From NCBI RefSeq assembly GCF_000026985.1, contig NC_017390.1, positions 986,762-1,038,805 of the forward strand: DNA of 52,044 nucleotides, given 5' to 3'. This stretch comes from Erwinia pyrifoliae DSM 12163 (lineage in GTDB: Bacteria; Pseudomonadota; Gammaproteobacteria; Enterobacterales; Enterobacteriaceae). Positions 18,309 through 28,764 of the stretch are shown here, piece after piece. The first letter of the stretch is position 1. Each line of letters starts with the position of its first letter. The notes under the pieces are model-generated. The model had not been told where the DNA came from, did not search any database, and saw only the letters and a list, made by a program, of their open reading frames with translations. A program made the position numbers and the translations under genes.

Positions 18309-19040
18309 ATGGCAACTGATTTAATTTCCACGCGTGATCTGGTCCAGGCCGGTGCACACTTTGGTCACCAGACCCGTTTCTGGAACCCGAAAATGAAGCC
18401 ATACATCTACTGCGTTCGTAACAAAGTTCACATCATCAACCTTGATATAACGCAGCCAATGTTCGAAACAGCCTCGGATGAGCTGGAAGAAATTTCTTCC
18501 CGTGAAGGCAAGATCCTGTTTGTTGGTACCAAGCGCGCTGCAAGCGAAGCGGTAAAAGAGTACGCTTTGAGCTGCGACCAGTTCTACGTTAATCACCGCT
18601 GGTTGGGTGGCATGCTGACTAACTGGAAAACCGTTCGTCAGTCAATCAAGCGTTTGAAAGATCTGGCAATTCAGTCTCAGGATGGCACTTTCGACAAGCT
18701 GACCAAGAAAGAAGCGCTGATGCGCGCTCGTGAACTTGCCAAGCTGGAAAACAGCCTGGGTGGTATCAAAGACATGGGCGGCCTGCCGGATGCACTGTTT
18801 GTTATCGATGCCGATCACGAACACATCGCTATCAAAGAAGCAAACAACCTGGGTATCCCGGTGTTTGCAATCGTTGATACCAACTCAGATCCAGACGGCG
18901 TTGACTACATTATCCCGGGTAATGACGATGCGATCCGTGCGATTAGGCTGTACCTGAGTATAGTGTCTGCCGCTATACGTAAAGGTTGCTCTAAAGATCT
19001 GGCTCAGCAGGCTGAAGAAATCTACGCTGACGCTGAGTAA
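18309..19040 (+). CDS. rpsB: 30S ribosomal protein S2, strongly diverged
   Basis: S2 sits on the back of the 30S subunit and is needed for S1 docking. 243 residues from ATG 18309 (E. coli 241), behind AGAGG. The family framework is intact ([71 protein letters not shown]). But against E. coli S2 from memory about 45 positions differ, including GARNK to CVRNK (35-39), the segment at 46-66, and most of 212-243, plus a 2-residue N-terminal insertion. Three ATA codons (I47, I218, I223) and an AGG (R213) fall exactly on changed sites. The frame is intact and this is the canonical locus, so it is probably functional. The frame open from 18225 is leader sequence. Confidence 0.93.
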   Translation: MATDLISTRDLVQAGAHFGHQTRFWNPKMKPYIYCVRNKVHIINLDITQPMFETASDELEEISSREGKILFVGTKRAASEAVKEYALSCDQFYVNHRWLGGMLTNWKTVRQSIKRLKDLAIQSQDGTFDKLTKKEALMRARELAKLENSLGGIKDMGGLPDALFVIDADHEHIAIKEANNLGIPVFAIVDTNSDPDGVDYIIPGNDDAIRAIRLYLSIVSAAIRKGCSKDLAQQAEEIYADAE

Positions 19041-19093
19041 TAAGGCTTGCTCTGATAAAGAGCCCCTTATCAATCAGATATCAATCTGTAACG

Positions 19094-19123
19094 AAGGGGC
19101 CTGAATTGGCCCCTTTATTTTTT
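19094..19123 (+). terminator. Attenuator/terminator between rpsB and tsf
   Basis: AAGGGGCC 19094-19101, a 6-nt loop, GGCCCCTT 19108-19115, then TATTTTTT. In E. coli a partial terminator at this place lowers tsf expression relative to rpsB; the same role is likely. Confidence 0.85.
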
Positions 19124-19241
19124 CGACTTCGCTTTGCCGGTTGTGATAATCGGCGGGGCAGAATGTTTCTCCCAAGACCGACATTTGTGGTTAACGCCTG
19201 TGGGTATGACTGGCAGATGCAAGCTAACCGAGGATTAGAGA

Positions 19242-20093
19242 ATGGCTGACATTACCGCTGCTCTGGTAAAAGAACTGCGCGAGCGTACTGGCGCAGGCAT
19301 GATGGATTGTAAGAAAGCACTGACCGAAGCCAACGGCGACATCGAGCTGGCGATTGAAAACATGCGTAAATCTGGCGCGATCAAAGCGGCGAAAAAAGCA
19401 GGCAACGTAGCGGCTGACGGCGTGATCAAAACCCGCATTGAAGGCAACTACGGCGTGATTCTGGAAGTGAACTGCCAGACTGACTTCGTGGCTAAAGATG
19501 CCGGTTTCCAGGCCTTTGCTGACAAAGTGCTGGATGCGGCCGTTGCAGGCAAAATCACTGACGTTGACGTGCTGAAAGCGCAGTTCGAAGAAGAGCGCGT
19601 TGCGCTGGTCGCGAAAATTGGTGAGAACATCAATATTCGCCGCGTGGCTTCCCTGGAAGGCGACGTGCTGGGCAGCTACCTGCACGGCGCACGTATCGGC
19701 GTGCTGATCTCCGCTACCGCAGCGGATGAAGAGCTGGTTAAGCAGCTGGCTATGCACGTAGCAGCCAGCAAGCCAGAATTCGTTAAGCCAGAAGACGTGT
19801 CTGCTGAAGTGGTAGAAAAAGAGTACCAGGTTCAGCTGGATATCGCCATGCAGTCCGGCAAGCCAAAAGAAATCGCTGAAAAAATGGTTGAAGGCCGCAT
19901 GAAGAAATTCACCGGTGAAGTGTCTCTGACCGGTCAGCCTTTTGTTATTGACCCAGCCAAGACCGTGGGTCAGTTGCTGAAAGAGAAAAACGCAGACGTG
20001 ACCAGCTTCATCCGCTTTGAAGTGGGCGAAGGCATCGAGAAAGCTGAGACAGATTTCGCGGCGGAAGTCGCTGCTATGTCCAAGCAGTCTTAA
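19242..20093 (+). CDS. tsf: Elongation factor Ts
   Basis: Guanine-nucleotide exchange factor for EF-Tu. 283 residues, the same as E. coli: an N-terminal UBA-like domain with [15 protein letters not shown], then the core TDFVAKD, HVAASKP and QPFV segments. It is close to the E. coli protein over its full length, in contrast to its partner rpsB. ATG 19242 follows GAGGATTAGAGA. Confidence 0.97.
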   Translation: MADITAALVKELRERTGAGMMDCKKALTEANGDIELAIENMRKSGAIKAAKKAGNVAADGVIKTRIEGNYGVILEVNCQTDFVAKDAGFQAFADKVLDAAVAGKITDVDVLKAQFEEERVALVAKIGENINIRRVASLEGDVLGSYLHGARIGVLISATAADEELVKQLAMHVAASKPEFVKPEDVSAEVVEKEYQVQLDIAMQSGKPKEIAEKMVEGRMKKFTGEVSLTGQPFVIDPAKTVGQLLKEKNADVTSFIRFEVGEGIEKAETDFAAEVAAMSKQS

Positions 20094-20102
20094 TGGTCCG
20101 AC

Positions 20103-20130
20103 AAGAACCGCCAAACGGCGGTTCTTTTTT
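20103..20130 (+). terminator. Terminator after tsf
   Basis: AAGAACCGCC 20103-20112, loop aaac, GGCGGTTCTT 20117-20126, and a T run to 20130. A clean Rho-independent terminator that closes the rpsB-tsf unit. Confidence 0.92.
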
Positions 20131-20248
20131 GTCTGCCTTCCGGCAGCGCATTTTCAGTCTCATCCCAATAGTATTTCTTTACTGCTTTTAGGATAATACC
20201 GCACGCAGTTAACACCCCTTTTCGACGATATCTTCCAGGAAAATAACC

Positions 20249-20974
20249 ATGGCGACCAATGCAAAACCCGTATATCAACGTATCCTGCTGAAACTGAGCG
20301 GTGAAGCACTGCAAGGTGCTGAAGGTTTCGGTATCGATGCCAGCGTGCTGGATCGTATGGCTCAGGAAGTGAAAGAGCTGGTAGAGCTGGGCATTCAGGT
20401 GGGTGTGGTGATCGGTGGTGGTAATCTGTTTCGCGGCGCTGGTTTGGCGAAAGCGGGTATGAATCGCGTTGTCGGCGACCATATGGGCATGCTGGCAACG
20501 GTGATGAATGGCCTGGCCATGCGTGATGCGCTGCATCGTGCTTATGTCAACGCCCGCCTGATGTCCGCTATTCCACTTAACGGCGTTTGCGACAACTACA
20601 GCTGGGCAGAGGCGATCAGCCTGCTGCGTAATAACCGCGTGGTGATCTTCTCCGCCGGTACCGGTAACCCGTTCTTTACCACTGACTCCGCAGCCTGTCT
20701 GCGCGGTATCGAAATCGAAGCCGACGTGGTACTGAAGGCCACCAAAGTAGATGGGGTTTATTCTGCCGATCCGGTGAGCAACCCGGATGCCGTCCTGCAC
20801 GAGCGCCTGACCTACGCTGAAGTGCTGGATAAAGAGTTAAAAGTGATGGATCTGGCGGCCTTTACCCTCGCGCGTGACCATTCTCTGCCTATTCGCGTGT
20901 TCAATATGAACAAGCCTGGCGCGCTGCGCCGCGTGGTAATGGGCGAAAAAGAAGGTACGCTGATCGCGCATTAG
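20249..20974 (+). CDS. pyrH: UMP kinase PyrH
   Basis: Phosphorylates UMP to UDP; a hexamer of the amino-acid-kinase fold. 241 residues, the same as E. coli, with KLSGEAL near the N-terminus, [10 protein letters not shown], the [10 protein letters not shown] phosphate-binding segment and [17 protein letters not shown] at 20192-20197 may be its -10. It is followed by frr on the same strand. Confidence 0.97.
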   Translation: MATNAKPVYQRILLKLSGEALQGAEGFGIDASVLDRMAQEVKELVELGIQVGVVIGGGNLFRGAGLAKAGMNRVVGDHMGMLATVMNGLAMRDALHRAYVNARLMSAIPLNGVCDNYSWAEAISLLRNNRVVIFSAGTGNPFFTTDSAACLRGIEIEADVVLKATKVDGVYSADPVSNPDAVLHERLTYAEVLDKELKVMDLAAFTLARDHSLPIRVFNMNKPGALRRVVMGEKEGTLIAH

Positions 20975-21096
20975 TATCCGTCTGCGGTTAGAATAAGGTA
21001 TATTCTGCCTGTCAGAATTATCAATGAGTAATTTGCATTTGAACGGCTTCTGCCTGGCAGAGGCTGGTGGATCAAACAGAATCCAAGGGTTTCAAC

Positions 21097-21654
21097 GTGA
21101 TTAATGACATCAAAAAAGATGCAGAAACGCGCATGGAAAAATGCGTAGAAGCATTCAAAAACCACATCAGCAAGATCCGTACCGGTCGCGCATCACCGAG
21201 TATTCTCGACGGCATCATGGTTGATTACTATGGTTCTGCTACGCCGCTGCGTCTGCTGGCCAGCGTCACCGTGGAAGACTCGCGCACGCTGAAAATTAAC
21301 GTCTTCGATCGCTCGATCGGTGCCGCCGTTGAGAAAGCGATTATGACTTCGGATCTCGGCCTGAACCCAAGTTCAGCCGGTAGCGATATTCGCGTTCCGC
21401 TGCCAGCGTTGACCGAAGAACGTCGTAAAGACCTGATTAAAGTGGTGCGCGGCGAAGCCGAGCAGGGTCGTGTCTCCGTGCGTAACGTGCGCCGTGATGC
21501 TAACGACAAACTGAAAGCGCTGCTGAAAGATAAAGAAATCAGTGAAGACGACGACCGTCGCGCACAGGAAGATGTGCAGAAGATGACTGACATCTTTATC
21601 AAGAAAATGGATGCCTCTCTGGCAGATAAAGAAACGGAGCTGATGGACTTCTGA
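21097..21654 (+). CDS. frr: Ribosome recycling factor
   Basis: Splits post-termination ribosomes together with EF-G. 185 residues, the same as E. coli, starting at GTG 21097 ([13 protein letters not shown]) with AAGGG 7 nt upstream; E. coli frr also starts with GTG. Diagnostic segments are [34 protein letters not shown] and ERRKDL. The open frame from 21067 adds ten residues and lacks a ribosome site. Confidence 0.96.
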   Translation: MINDIKKDAETRMEKCVEAFKNHISKIRTGRASPSILDGIMVDYYGSATPLRLLASVTVEDSRTLKINVFDRSIGAAVEKAIMTSDLGLNPSSAGSDIRVPLPALTEERRKDLIKVVRGEAEQGRVSVRNVRRDANDKLKALLKDKEISEDDDRRAQEDVQKMTDIFIKKMDASLADKETELMDF

Positions 21655-21671
21655 GTTCGTCACTATCCGCC

Positions 21672-21724
21672 CAAACGCCGTACAGAATGCCGTTCGTATG
21701 AAGGGGCAGTCTGACGGCGTTTTG
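21672..21724 (+). terminator. Long-loop hairpin after frr
   Basis: AAACGCCGT at about 21672-21680 pairs with ACGGCGTTT at about 21714-21722, followed by T4. The loop is over 30 nt, so it is a weaker terminator candidate. Confidence 0.45.
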
Positions 21725-21803
21725 CATTTGTTAACTTGCCCGACCGCCGCCCGTCACGCTTTTTGTGGGGCGCCCGTGCCGGGTCATTATACTGAGCAAA
21801 CGC

Positions 21804-23018
21804 ATGAAGCAACTGACCATCCTTGGCTCGACCGGTTCAATCGGCACCAGTACGCTTGCCGTGGTGCGCGCTAACCCACAGCGGTTCGCCGTCAAGGCGC
21901 TGGTTGCCGGGCGCAACGTTGAAATGATGACCAGGCAATGCCTGGAGTTCCGCCCGGCATATGCCGCGATGTCGGATGAGCGAGCGGCGAATGAACTGCG
22001 GCTGCGTCTCAACGATCTCAATGTTGCCACCGAGGTATTAAGCGGTGAGCAGGCTGCTGGCGATCTGACCGCGCTGGATGATGTCGACCAGGTGATGGCG
22101 GCGATCGTCGGCGCGGCAGGATTATTACCTACCCTGGCCGCCATCCGTGCCGGAAAACAGGTGCTGCTGGCGAATAAAGAATCGCTGGTCACCTGCGGCC
22201 GCCTGTTTATGGAGGCGGTAAGCGCTTCGCAGGCCCAGCTGTTACCGATAGACAGCGAGCACAACGCGATTTTTCAGAGTTTGCCTGCTTCCCTCCAGCA
22301 GCAGTTAGGGTACGCTTCTCTGGAGAATAATGGTATTGAAAGCATTATTCTCACGGGGTCTGGTGGCCCTTTTCGTGACACGCCGTTGGCTGAATTGCGT
22401 CATATGACGCCAGACCAGGCATGCGCGCATCCGAACTGGTCAATGGGGCGTAAAATCTCCGTCGATTCGGCCACCATGATGAATAAAGGCCTGGAATATA
22501 TCGAAGCCCGCTGGCTGTTTAATGCCACCGATGCGCAGATGGAAGTGATTTTGCATCCGCAGTCGGTGATCCATTCAATGGTGCGTTACCGTGATGGCAG
22601 CGTGATCGCCCAGCTTGGTTCGCCGGATATGCGTACGCCAATCGCTCATGCTATGGCCTGGCCACACCGCGTCAGTTCAGGTGTACAACCACTTGATTTT
22701 ACACGGATGTCGGCGTTGACTTTCGCAGAGCCTGACTACGCACGTTATCCCTGTCTGAAGTTGGCGATTGACGCCAGCAAAGCCGGACAGGCGGCGACAA
22801 CCACGTTAAATGCGGCGAATGAGATTGCGGTAGCGGCGTTTCTGGCGTCAGAAATCCGCTTTACCGATATCGCTGCGCTGAATATTGCGGTGCTGGAGAC
22901 GTTGTCCTGTCAGGAACCGCGCAGCGTCGATGCGGTGATTGCCATTGACGGCGAAGCCAGAGCAGCTGCGCGTGCTTTATTGCCACGCTTTGCGGCTGGT
23001 CATGGCGGCGTGAGCTAA
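21804..23018 (+). CDS. dxr: 1-deoxy-D-xylulose 5-phosphate reductoisomerase Dxr
   Basis: Makes 2-C-methyl-D-erythritol 4-phosphate in the MEP isoprenoid pathway, the fosmidomycin target. 404 residues (E. coli 398), starting at ATG 21804 ([14 protein letters not shown], the NADPH-binding glycine motif). LLANKESLV, the metal site [19 protein letters not shown] and [20 protein letters not shown] are all present. The frame to 21765 is open but not family-like. The C-terminus is a few residues longer than in E. coli. Confidence 0.96.
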   Translation: MKQLTILGSTGSIGTSTLAVVRANPQRFAVKALVAGRNVEMMTRQCLEFRPAYAAMSDERAANELRLRLNDLNVATEVLSGEQAAGDLTALDDVDQVMAAIVGAAGLLPTLAAIRAGKQVLLANKESLVTCGRLFMEAVSASQAQLLPIDSEHNAIFQSLPASLQQQLGYASLENNGIESIILTGSGGPFRDTPLAELRHMTPDQACAHPNWSMGRKISVDSATMMNKGLEYIEARWLFNATDAQMEVILHPQSVIHSMVRYRDGSVIAQLGSPDMRTPIAHAMAWPHRVSSGVQPLDFTRMSALTFAEPDYARYPCLKLAIDASKAGQAATTTLNAANEIAVAAFLASEIRFTDIAALNIAVLETLSCQEPRSVDAVIAIDGEARAAARALLPRFAAGHGGVS

Positions 23019-23029
23019 CTCGCCGCCAT

Positions 23030-23058
23030 TTGTGAGCGCTGGGCGGAGATGGTATAGT
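23030..23058 (+). promoter_or_regulatory. Candidate promoter upstream of uppS
   Basis: TTGTGA 23030-23035 and TATAGT 23053-23058 with a 17-bp spacer, about 130 bp before uppS. It could start the long uppS-to-accA transcript. Confidence 0.5.
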
Positions 23059-23189
23059 CTTGCCCCACCGTTCAGGGCTAATGACGTGGTTAAGCGGACA
23101 ACGCCTATGCATTCGCAGCTTTTTTTGCGCCAGCCGGGTGAGATATTTCAGAAGCCGTTGAATTCTGAGTCAAGGAATTATTACGCGTT

Positions 23190-23942
23190 ATGTCGTCCGA
23201 AAATCAATTAAAAACCGATGACCCGCAGGGGGCAGGCCCCCGCCATGTGGCCATCATTATGGATGGCAATGGCCGCTGGGCTAAAAACCAGGGCAAGCTG
23301 CGCATTTCTGGTCATAAAGCGGGAGTGAAATCCGTTCGTCGTGCCGTCAGCTTTGCCGTCAGTCGCAAGCTGGATGCGCTCACGCTTTATGCCTTTAGCA
23401 GTGAAAACTGGAATCGCCCACAGCAGGAAGTGCTGGCGTTGATGGAGCTGTTCGTCTGGGCGCTCGACAGCGAAGTGAAGAGTTTGCATAAGCATAATGT
23501 CCGGCTGAAAATTATCGGAGATATCAGTCGGTTTAATCGCCGATTACAAGGGTGTATTCGCCGTGCTGAAGAGATGACGCAACAAAATAATGGACTAACG
23601 CTCAACATTGCCGCGAATTATGGCGGACGTTGGGATATTATCCACGGCGTTAGAAAAATTGCAGAGCAGGTGCAGGAAGGGCTTCTTCGTCCGGATCAGA
23701 TCGAAGAAGACACTCTGGGAATGCACCTCTGCCTGAATGACATGGCACCTGTAGATCTGGTAATAAGGACCGGGGGAGAGCATCGCATCAGTAACTTCCT
23801 GCTGTGGCAAGTGGCCTATGCAGAGTTTTGGTTCACCGATACTCTCTGGCCTGATTTTGATGAACACGTTTTTGAAGGTGCACTGAATGCGTTTGCACAA
23901 CGAGAGCGTCGCTTTGGCGGTGCTACACCCGGTGGCGCATAA
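23190..23942 (+). CDS. uppS: Undecaprenyl diphosphate synthase
   Basis: Cis-prenyltransferase that makes the C55 carrier lipid for peptidoglycan, O-antigen and colanic acid. 250 residues (E. coli 253). The catalytic Asp is D25 in IIMDGNGRWAK; GHKAG, FSSENWNRP, NIAANYGGRWDI and IRTGGEHRISNFLLWQ are conserved. ATG 23190 has its AAGGA 12 nt away, rather far. Also called ispU. It is followed by cdsA after 18 bp. Confidence 0.95.
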   Translation: MSSENQLKTDDPQGAGPRHVAIIMDGNGRWAKNQGKLRISGHKAGVKSVRRAVSFAVSRKLDALTLYAFSSENWNRPQQEVLALMELFVWALDSEVKSLHKHNVRLKIIGDISRFNRRLQGCIRRAEEMTQQNNGLTLNIAANYGGRWDIIHGVRKIAEQVQEGLLRPDQIEEDTLGMHLCLNDMAPVDLVIRTGGEHRISNFLLWQVAYAEFWFTDTLWPDFDEHVFEGALNAFAQRERRFGGATPGGA

Positions 23943-23960
23943 GCGCTCTGGGGGTAATCT

Positions 23961-24818
23961 TTGTTAAAATCACGGCTGATTACCGCGTTTATGTTAATTC
24001 CCATCGTTATTGCAGCGCTTTTTCTGCTGCCGCCGTTAGGGTTTGCCATCACCATGCTGGCGATAAGCATGTTGGCCGCCTGGGAATGGGGGCCGCTGGC
24101 AGGTTTTGCTGCCCGTTCGCAGCGCGTCTGGCTGGCGTTGTTATGCGGCCTGCTGCTGGCATTGATGCTTTTCACGCTCCCCGCTTACCAGCATTCGGTA
24201 CATCTGCCGCAGATTGGTGACACCCTTTGGGCGGCGTCATGCTGGTGGATAGTGGCGCTGCTGCTGGTATTGTTCTACCCTTCTTCTGCCTCATGCTGGC
24301 GCAATTCGCGTCCATTGCGTTTAGTGTTTGGTTTGCTGACCATCGTGCCGTTCTTCTGGGGCATGCTTGCGCTGCGCCAGTATCACTATGAATCAGACCA
24401 CTTTGCCGGTGCCTGGTGGCTGCTTTACCTGATGTTGCTGGTATGGGGAGCGGATTCAGGGGCTTATATGTTTGGCAAACTGTTTGGTAAACATAAACTG
24501 GCGCCCAGAGTCTCACCGGGAAAAACCTGGGAAGGTTTCGCCGGGGGGCTATTGACCTCGGCGCTGATATGTTGGCTGTTCAGCGAATTTGCTCCACTGT
24601 CTGTTCCGCTAGCCACGTTGCTGATTTGCTCGATTGCCGCCGCACTGGCATCCGTTCTGGGTGACCTGACCGAAAGCATGTTTAAACGCGAAGCCGGTAT
24701 TAAAGACAGTGGTAATTTAATCCCCGGTCACGGTGGTATTCTTGACCGCATTGACAGCCTTACGGCTGCGGTCCCGGTATTTGCCTGGCTGTTGTTGCTG
24801 GTCTTTGGAACGTTGTAG
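23961..24818 (+). CDS. cdsA: Phosphatidate cytidylyltransferase CdsA
   Basis: Inner-membrane enzyme that makes CDP-diacylglycerol for all phospholipids. 285 residues, the same as E. coli, with the same TTG start (MLKSRLITAF). Multiple membrane helices; the family signature near the C-terminus reads LGDLTESMFKREAGIKDSG and continues into GHGGILDRIDS, with the metal-binding Asp residues. It is followed by rseP after 9 bp. Confidence 0.96.
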   Translation: MLKSRLITAFMLIPIVIAALFLLPPLGFAITMLAISMLAAWEWGPLAGFAARSQRVWLALLCGLLLALMLFTLPAYQHSVHLPQIGDTLWAASCWWIVALLLVLFYPSSASCWRNSRPLRLVFGLLTIVPFFWGMLALRQYHYESDHFAGAWWLLYLMLLVWGADSGAYMFGKLFGKHKLAPRVSPGKTWEGFAGGLLTSALICWLFSEFAPLSVPLATLLICSIAAALASVLGDLTESMFKREAGIKDSGNLIPGHGGILDRIDSLTAAVPVFAWLLLLVFGTL

Positions 24819-24827
24819 GGAAACACA

Positions 24828-26177
24828 ATGCTGAGTGTACTCTGGAGTTTTGCTGCTTTTGTCGTTGCACTGGGGATTTTAATCACCGTGCATGAGTTTG
24901 GCCATTTCTGGGTGGCTCGTCGCTGCGGGGTCAAAGTCGAGCGCTTCTCGATTGGCTTTGGCAAGGCACTTTGGCGGCGTTTCGATAAGCAGGGCACCGA
25001 GTACGTCATCGCCCTTATCCCACTGGGCGGGTACGTTAAGATGCTGGATGAGCGCGTTGCCAGCGTGCCGGCTGAAATCCGCCATCAGGCATTCAATAAT
25101 AAAACCGTGCTGCAACGCGCAGCCATCGTTAGCGCCGGTCCGGTCGCCAATTTCCTTTTTGCTATCTTCGCTTACTGGCTGGTGTTTATTATCGGCGTGC
25201 CTGGCGTTCGTCCGGTTGTTGGCGAAATAATGAGCGGCTCGCCGGCGGCAGAGGCACAAATTGCCCCCGGTACGGAACTTAAAGCCGTTGACGGTATCGA
25301 AACGCCTGACTGGGATGCTGTGCGCATGGCGCTGATGGCGAGGATTGGTGAAGACGATACGCGTATCACCGTCGCGCCTTTTGGCAACGAGCAGACCAGT
25401 GAAAAAAGAATCGATCTGCGTCACTGGCAGTTCGAGCCTGATAAGCAGGATCCGGTGACATCTTTGGGTATTCAGCCCCGTGGGCCGCATATCGAATCGG
25501 TGTTGGTCCAGGTGCAGAAGAATTCCGCTGCAGGTCGGGCGGGTTTGCAAGCTGGCGACAGGATCGTTAAAGTCGGTGGTCAGCTTTTAAACCAGTGGCA
25601 GAGTTTTGTCACTGTGGTGCGTGATAATCCGGGAAAAAAGATAGCTCTTGAGGTAGAACGCGCGGGCAGTAGGGTGCAGTTGACGCTGATACCTGATGTC
25701 AATCCGCATAACAAGGCTGAAGGGTTTGCCGGGGTGATACCGCGTATTGTCCCACTGCCTGATGAATACAAAACGGTGCGCCAGTACGGGCCGTTCGCTG
25801 CAATCGGTGAAGCCAGCATGAAAACCTGGCAGCTGATGAAACTGACGGTGAGTATGTTGGGCAAACTGATTGTCGGCGATGTAAAACTGAACAATCTCAG
25901 CGGGCCGATTTCGATCGCCCAAGGGGCTGGGATGTCAGCGGAATATGGTTTGATTTACTACCTGATGTTCCTCGCTCTGATTAGCGTGAACCTTGGGATT
26001 ATCAATCTGTTCCCACTGCCGGTGTTAGATGGTGGTCATCTGCTTTTCCTGCTGATTGAAAAAATCAAAGGAGGGCCGTTGTCCGAGCGAGTTCAGGACT
26101 TCAGTTATCGTATCGGCTCAATTTTGCTGGTGCTGTTAATGGGGCTTGCGCTATTCAATGATTTCTCACGTTTCTGA
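24828..26177 (+). CDS. rseP: Site-2 intramembrane protease RseP
   Basis: Cuts RseA inside the membrane to release sigma-E, and clears signal-peptide remnants. 449 residues (E. coli 450). The zinc site is H22-E23-F-G-H26 in the first membrane helix, with the third ligand region LDGGHL near the C-terminus. Two tandem PDZ domains lie between. The sequence also hosts a sigma-E-like promoter for bamA. Confidence 0.96.
   Translation: MLSVLWSFAAFVVALGILITVHEFGHFWVARRCGVKVERFSIGFGKALWRRFDKQGTEYVIALIPLGGYVKMLDERVASVPAEIRHQAFNNKTVLQRAAIVSAGPVANFLFAIFAYWLVFIIGVPGVRPVVGEIMSGSPAAEAQIAPGTELKAVDGIETPDWDAVRMALMARIGEDDTRITVAPFGNEQTSEKRIDLRHWQFEPDKQDPVTSLGIQPRGPHIESVLVQVQKNSAAGRAGLQAGDRIVKVGGQLLNQWQSFVTVVRDNPGKKIALEVERAGSRVQLTLIPDVNPHNKAEGFAGVIPRIVPLPDEYKTVRQYGPFAAIGEASMKTWQLMKLTVSMLGKLIVGDVKLNNLSGPISIAQGAGMSAEYGLIYYLMFLALISVNLGIINLFPLPVLDGGHLLFLLIEKIKGGPLSERVQDFSYRIGSILLVLLMGLALFNDFSRF
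25274..25302 (+). promoter_or_regulatory. Sigma-E-like promoter inside rseP for bamA-skp-lpxD
   Basis: GGAACTT 25274-25280, a 16-bp spacer, and TCGAAA 25297-25302. The -35 is a perfect sigma-E match and the -10 is close. A sigma-E promoter inside rseP drives bamA in E. coli, to my memory at the corresponding codons. Confidence 0.55.
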
Positions 26178-26230
26178 TTTGCCCAGGCAAGTGATTCGTG
26201 GGAACCAGCTAGGAAGAATGCATAACAACG

Positions 26231-28642
26231 ATGGCGATGAAAAAGTTGCTCATAGCGTCGCTGCTGCTTAGCAGCGCTACCGTATACGGTGCAGATGGAT
26301 TCGTGGTGAAGGATATTCATTTCGAAGGCCTGCAGCGAGTCGCCGTCGGTGCGGCATTGCTCAGTATGCCCGTCCGCGTCGGAGACACCGTCTCTGATGA
26401 AGATCTCAGTAACACCATTCGCGCACTGTTTGCGACCGGAAATTTTGAAGACGTTCAGGTTCTGCGCGATGGCAACACGCTGATTGTCGAGGTCAAAGAG
26501 CGCCCAACCATTGCCAGTATCACTTTCTCCGGCAATAAAGCGGTGAAAGAGGACATGCTGAAGCAGAACCTTGAAGCCTCTGGCGTGCGCGTAGGTGAAG
26601 CGCTGGATCGCACCACCATCAGCACCATCGAGAAGGGGCTGGAAGACTTCTACTTTAGCGTGGGCAAATACAGCGCCAGCGTGAAAGCAGTCGTTACGCC
26701 ACTGCCCCGCAACCGTGTTGACCTGAAGCTGGTCTTCACTGAAGGTGTTTCTGCCAAAATCCAACAGATTAACGTGGTGGGCAACAAGGCTTTCAGCTCG
26801 GATGAACTGATTTCGCGTTTCCAGCTTCGTGATGAAGTACCGTGGTGGAACCTGGTTGGCGATCGTAAATACCAGAAACAGAAACTGGCCGGTGATCTTG
26901 AAACCTTGCGCAGCTTCTATCTGGATCGCGGCTATGCCCGTTTCAATATCGATTCGACTCAGGTCAGCCTGACGCCGGATAAAAAAGGCATTTACATTAC
27001 CGTTAATATTACCGAAGGCGAACAGTATAAGCTTTCCGGCGTGGCGGTAAGCGGCAACCTCGCCGGGCACTCCGCTGAAATCGAAGGGCTGAGCAAAGTC
27101 AAGCCCGGCGAGCTGTATAACGGCGCTAAAATCACCCGTACGGAAGACGACATCAAGAAACTATTGGGTCGTTATGGCTATGCCTATCCGCGCGTGCAGA
27201 CTCAGACTGAGATTGATGACGCCAACAAAACCGTTAAGCTGCATGTCAACGCTGATGCGGGTAACCGCTACTACGTGCGTAAAGTGCGCTTTGAAGGGAA
27301 CGATACCTCGAAAGATGCCGTGTTGCGCCGTGAAATGCGCCAGATGGAAGGTGCCTGGTTAGGTAACGACCTGGTTGAGCAGGGCAAAGAGCGTCTGAAC
27401 CGTCTTGGCTACTTTGAAACGGTTGATACCGATACCCAGCGCGTGCCAGGTTCCCCGGACCAGGTCGACGTGGTGTACAAAATCAAAGAGCGCAACACCG
27501 GTACGCTGAACTTCGGTGTGGGCTACGGTACTGAAAGTGGCGTTAGCTTCCAGGCGGGTATCACCCAGGATAACTGGCTTGGCACCGGTAATACCGTTGG
27601 CATTAGCGGAACCAAAAACGATTACCAGACCTACGCTGAATTATCACTGACCGACCCCTACTTCACGGTTGACGGCGTCAGTCTTGGTGGCCGTCTGTTC
27701 TATAACGATTTTAAGGCCGACGATGCCGATCTGTCAGACTATACCAACAAGAGTTACGGTCTGGACGGCACGCTGGGCTTCCCGGTCAATGAAAACAATA
27801 CTCTGCGTTTTGGTGCAGGCTATATACACAACAGCCTGTCTAATATGCAGCCACAGGTGGCGATGTGGCGTTATCTACGCTCCGTAGGGAAAAATCCGTC
27901 ACTGTCAGACGACGAAGATTTCTCGACGGATGATTTTACCTTTAACTACGGCTGGACGTATAACACCCTCGACCGTGGCTTCTTCCCTACGGCGGGTAAC
28001 CGTACCAACCTGAACGGCAAGGTAACGCTCCCCGGCTCGGATAATGCCTTCTATAAGGCGACGCTGGATACGCAGCAGTATCTGCCGCTCGATCAAGATC
28101 ATACATGGGTGCTGTCAGGCCGTGGTCGCGTGGGTTACGGCGGTGGTTTGAGCGGTAAAGAATTGCCGTTCTACGAGAACTTCTACGCCGGTGGTTCCAG
28201 CACCGTACGTGGCTTCCGTTCCAATACCATTGGTCCGAAAGCGGCCTATTACAACAATGGTTCTTCCAACTGTTCCGGCAGTGATGTCACCCGAATTTGT
28301 AGTTCTGACGATGCGGTTGGTGGCAATGCAATGGCCGTTGCCAGCGCCGAGCTGATTACGCCAACGCCGTTCATCAGTGAGAAATACGTTAATTCGGTGC
28401 GTATTTCCCTGTTTGTTGATGCGGGCACCGTTTGGGATACCAACTGGGACAACACCGCAGCGACCAGCGCGGCAGGTATTCCTGATTACAGCAAACCGGG
28501 TAACATCCGCATGTCAGCGGGTATGGCGCTGCAATGGATGTCACCTCTTGGGCCGCTGGTGTTCTCATACGCCCAGCCGTTGAAAAAGTATGACGGAGAT
28601 AAGGCCGAACAGTTCCAGTTTAACATTGGTAAAACCTGGTAA
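26231..28642 (+). CDS. bamA: Outer-membrane assembly factor BamA
   Basis: Core of the BAM complex that folds beta-barrel proteins into the outer membrane. 803 residues (E. coli 810): a signal peptide cut near VYG-AD (20), five POTRA domains to about residue 420, then a 16-strand barrel ending in the terminal Trp (FNIGKTW). Loop 6 keeps the VRGF motif ([14 protein letters not shown]). The extracellular loop before [10 protein letters not shown] is shorter than in E. coli but keeps its cysteine pair ([11 protein letters not shown]). AGGAAG lies about 15 nt before the start, as in E. coli. Confidence 0.97.
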   Translation: MAMKKLLIASLLLSSATVYGADGFVVKDIHFEGLQRVAVGAALLSMPVRVGDTVSDEDLSNTIRALFATGNFEDVQVLRDGNTLIVEVKERPTIASITFSGNKAVKEDMLKQNLEASGVRVGEALDRTTISTIEKGLEDFYFSVGKYSASVKAVVTPLPRNRVDLKLVFTEGVSAKIQQINVVGNKAFSSDELISRFQLRDEVPWWNLVGDRKYQKQKLAGDLETLRSFYLDRGYARFNIDSTQVSLTPDKKGIYITVNITEGEQYKLSGVAVSGNLAGHSAEIEGLSKVKPGELYNGAKITRTEDDIKKLLGRYGYAYPRVQTQTEIDDANKTVKLHVNADAGNRYYVRKVRFEGNDTSKDAVLRREMRQMEGAWLGNDLVEQGKERLNRLGYFETVDTDTQRVPGSPDQVDVVYKIKERNTGTLNFGVGYGTESGVSFQAGITQDNWLGTGNTVGISGTKNDYQTYAELSLTDPYFTVDGVSLGGRLFYNDFKADDADLSDYTNKSYGLDGTLGFPVNENNTLRFGAGYIHNSLSNMQPQVAMWRYLRSVGKNPSLSDDEDFSTDDFTFNYGWTYNTLDRGFFPTAGNRTNLNGKVTLPGSDNAFYKATLDTQQYLPLDQDHTWVLSGRGRVGYGGGLSGKELPFYENFYAGGSSTVRGFRSNTIGPKAAYYNNGSSNCSGSDVTRICSSDDAVGGNAMAVASAELITPTPFISEKYVNSVRISLFVDAGTVWDTNWDNTAATSAAGIPDYSKPGNIRMSAGMALQWMSPLGPLVFSYAQPLKKYDGDKAEQFQFNIGKTW

Positions 28643-28764
28643 TTCGGTGTTGCAAGGAAGCGGAGTAACAGGGTAGCGCACTGTTTATCGTGGCCTTGTT
28701 CTGGCCTCGATGAAGCGCAACACATGTGTCCGTGACACAAACGTTGATGGTAAGGAGTTTTATA

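Noticed and set aside
18309..19040. Sequencing error as the cause of the odd S2
   Set aside because: About 45 replacements without any frameshift and with conserved blocks intact cannot come from read errors.
19224..20114. 296-codon ORF antisense to tsf
   Set aside because: It mirrors the codon structure of tsf; tsf is certain.
26105..27070. 321-codon ORF antisense to bamA
   Set aside because: Shadow frame of a conserved essential gene with no start signals of its own.
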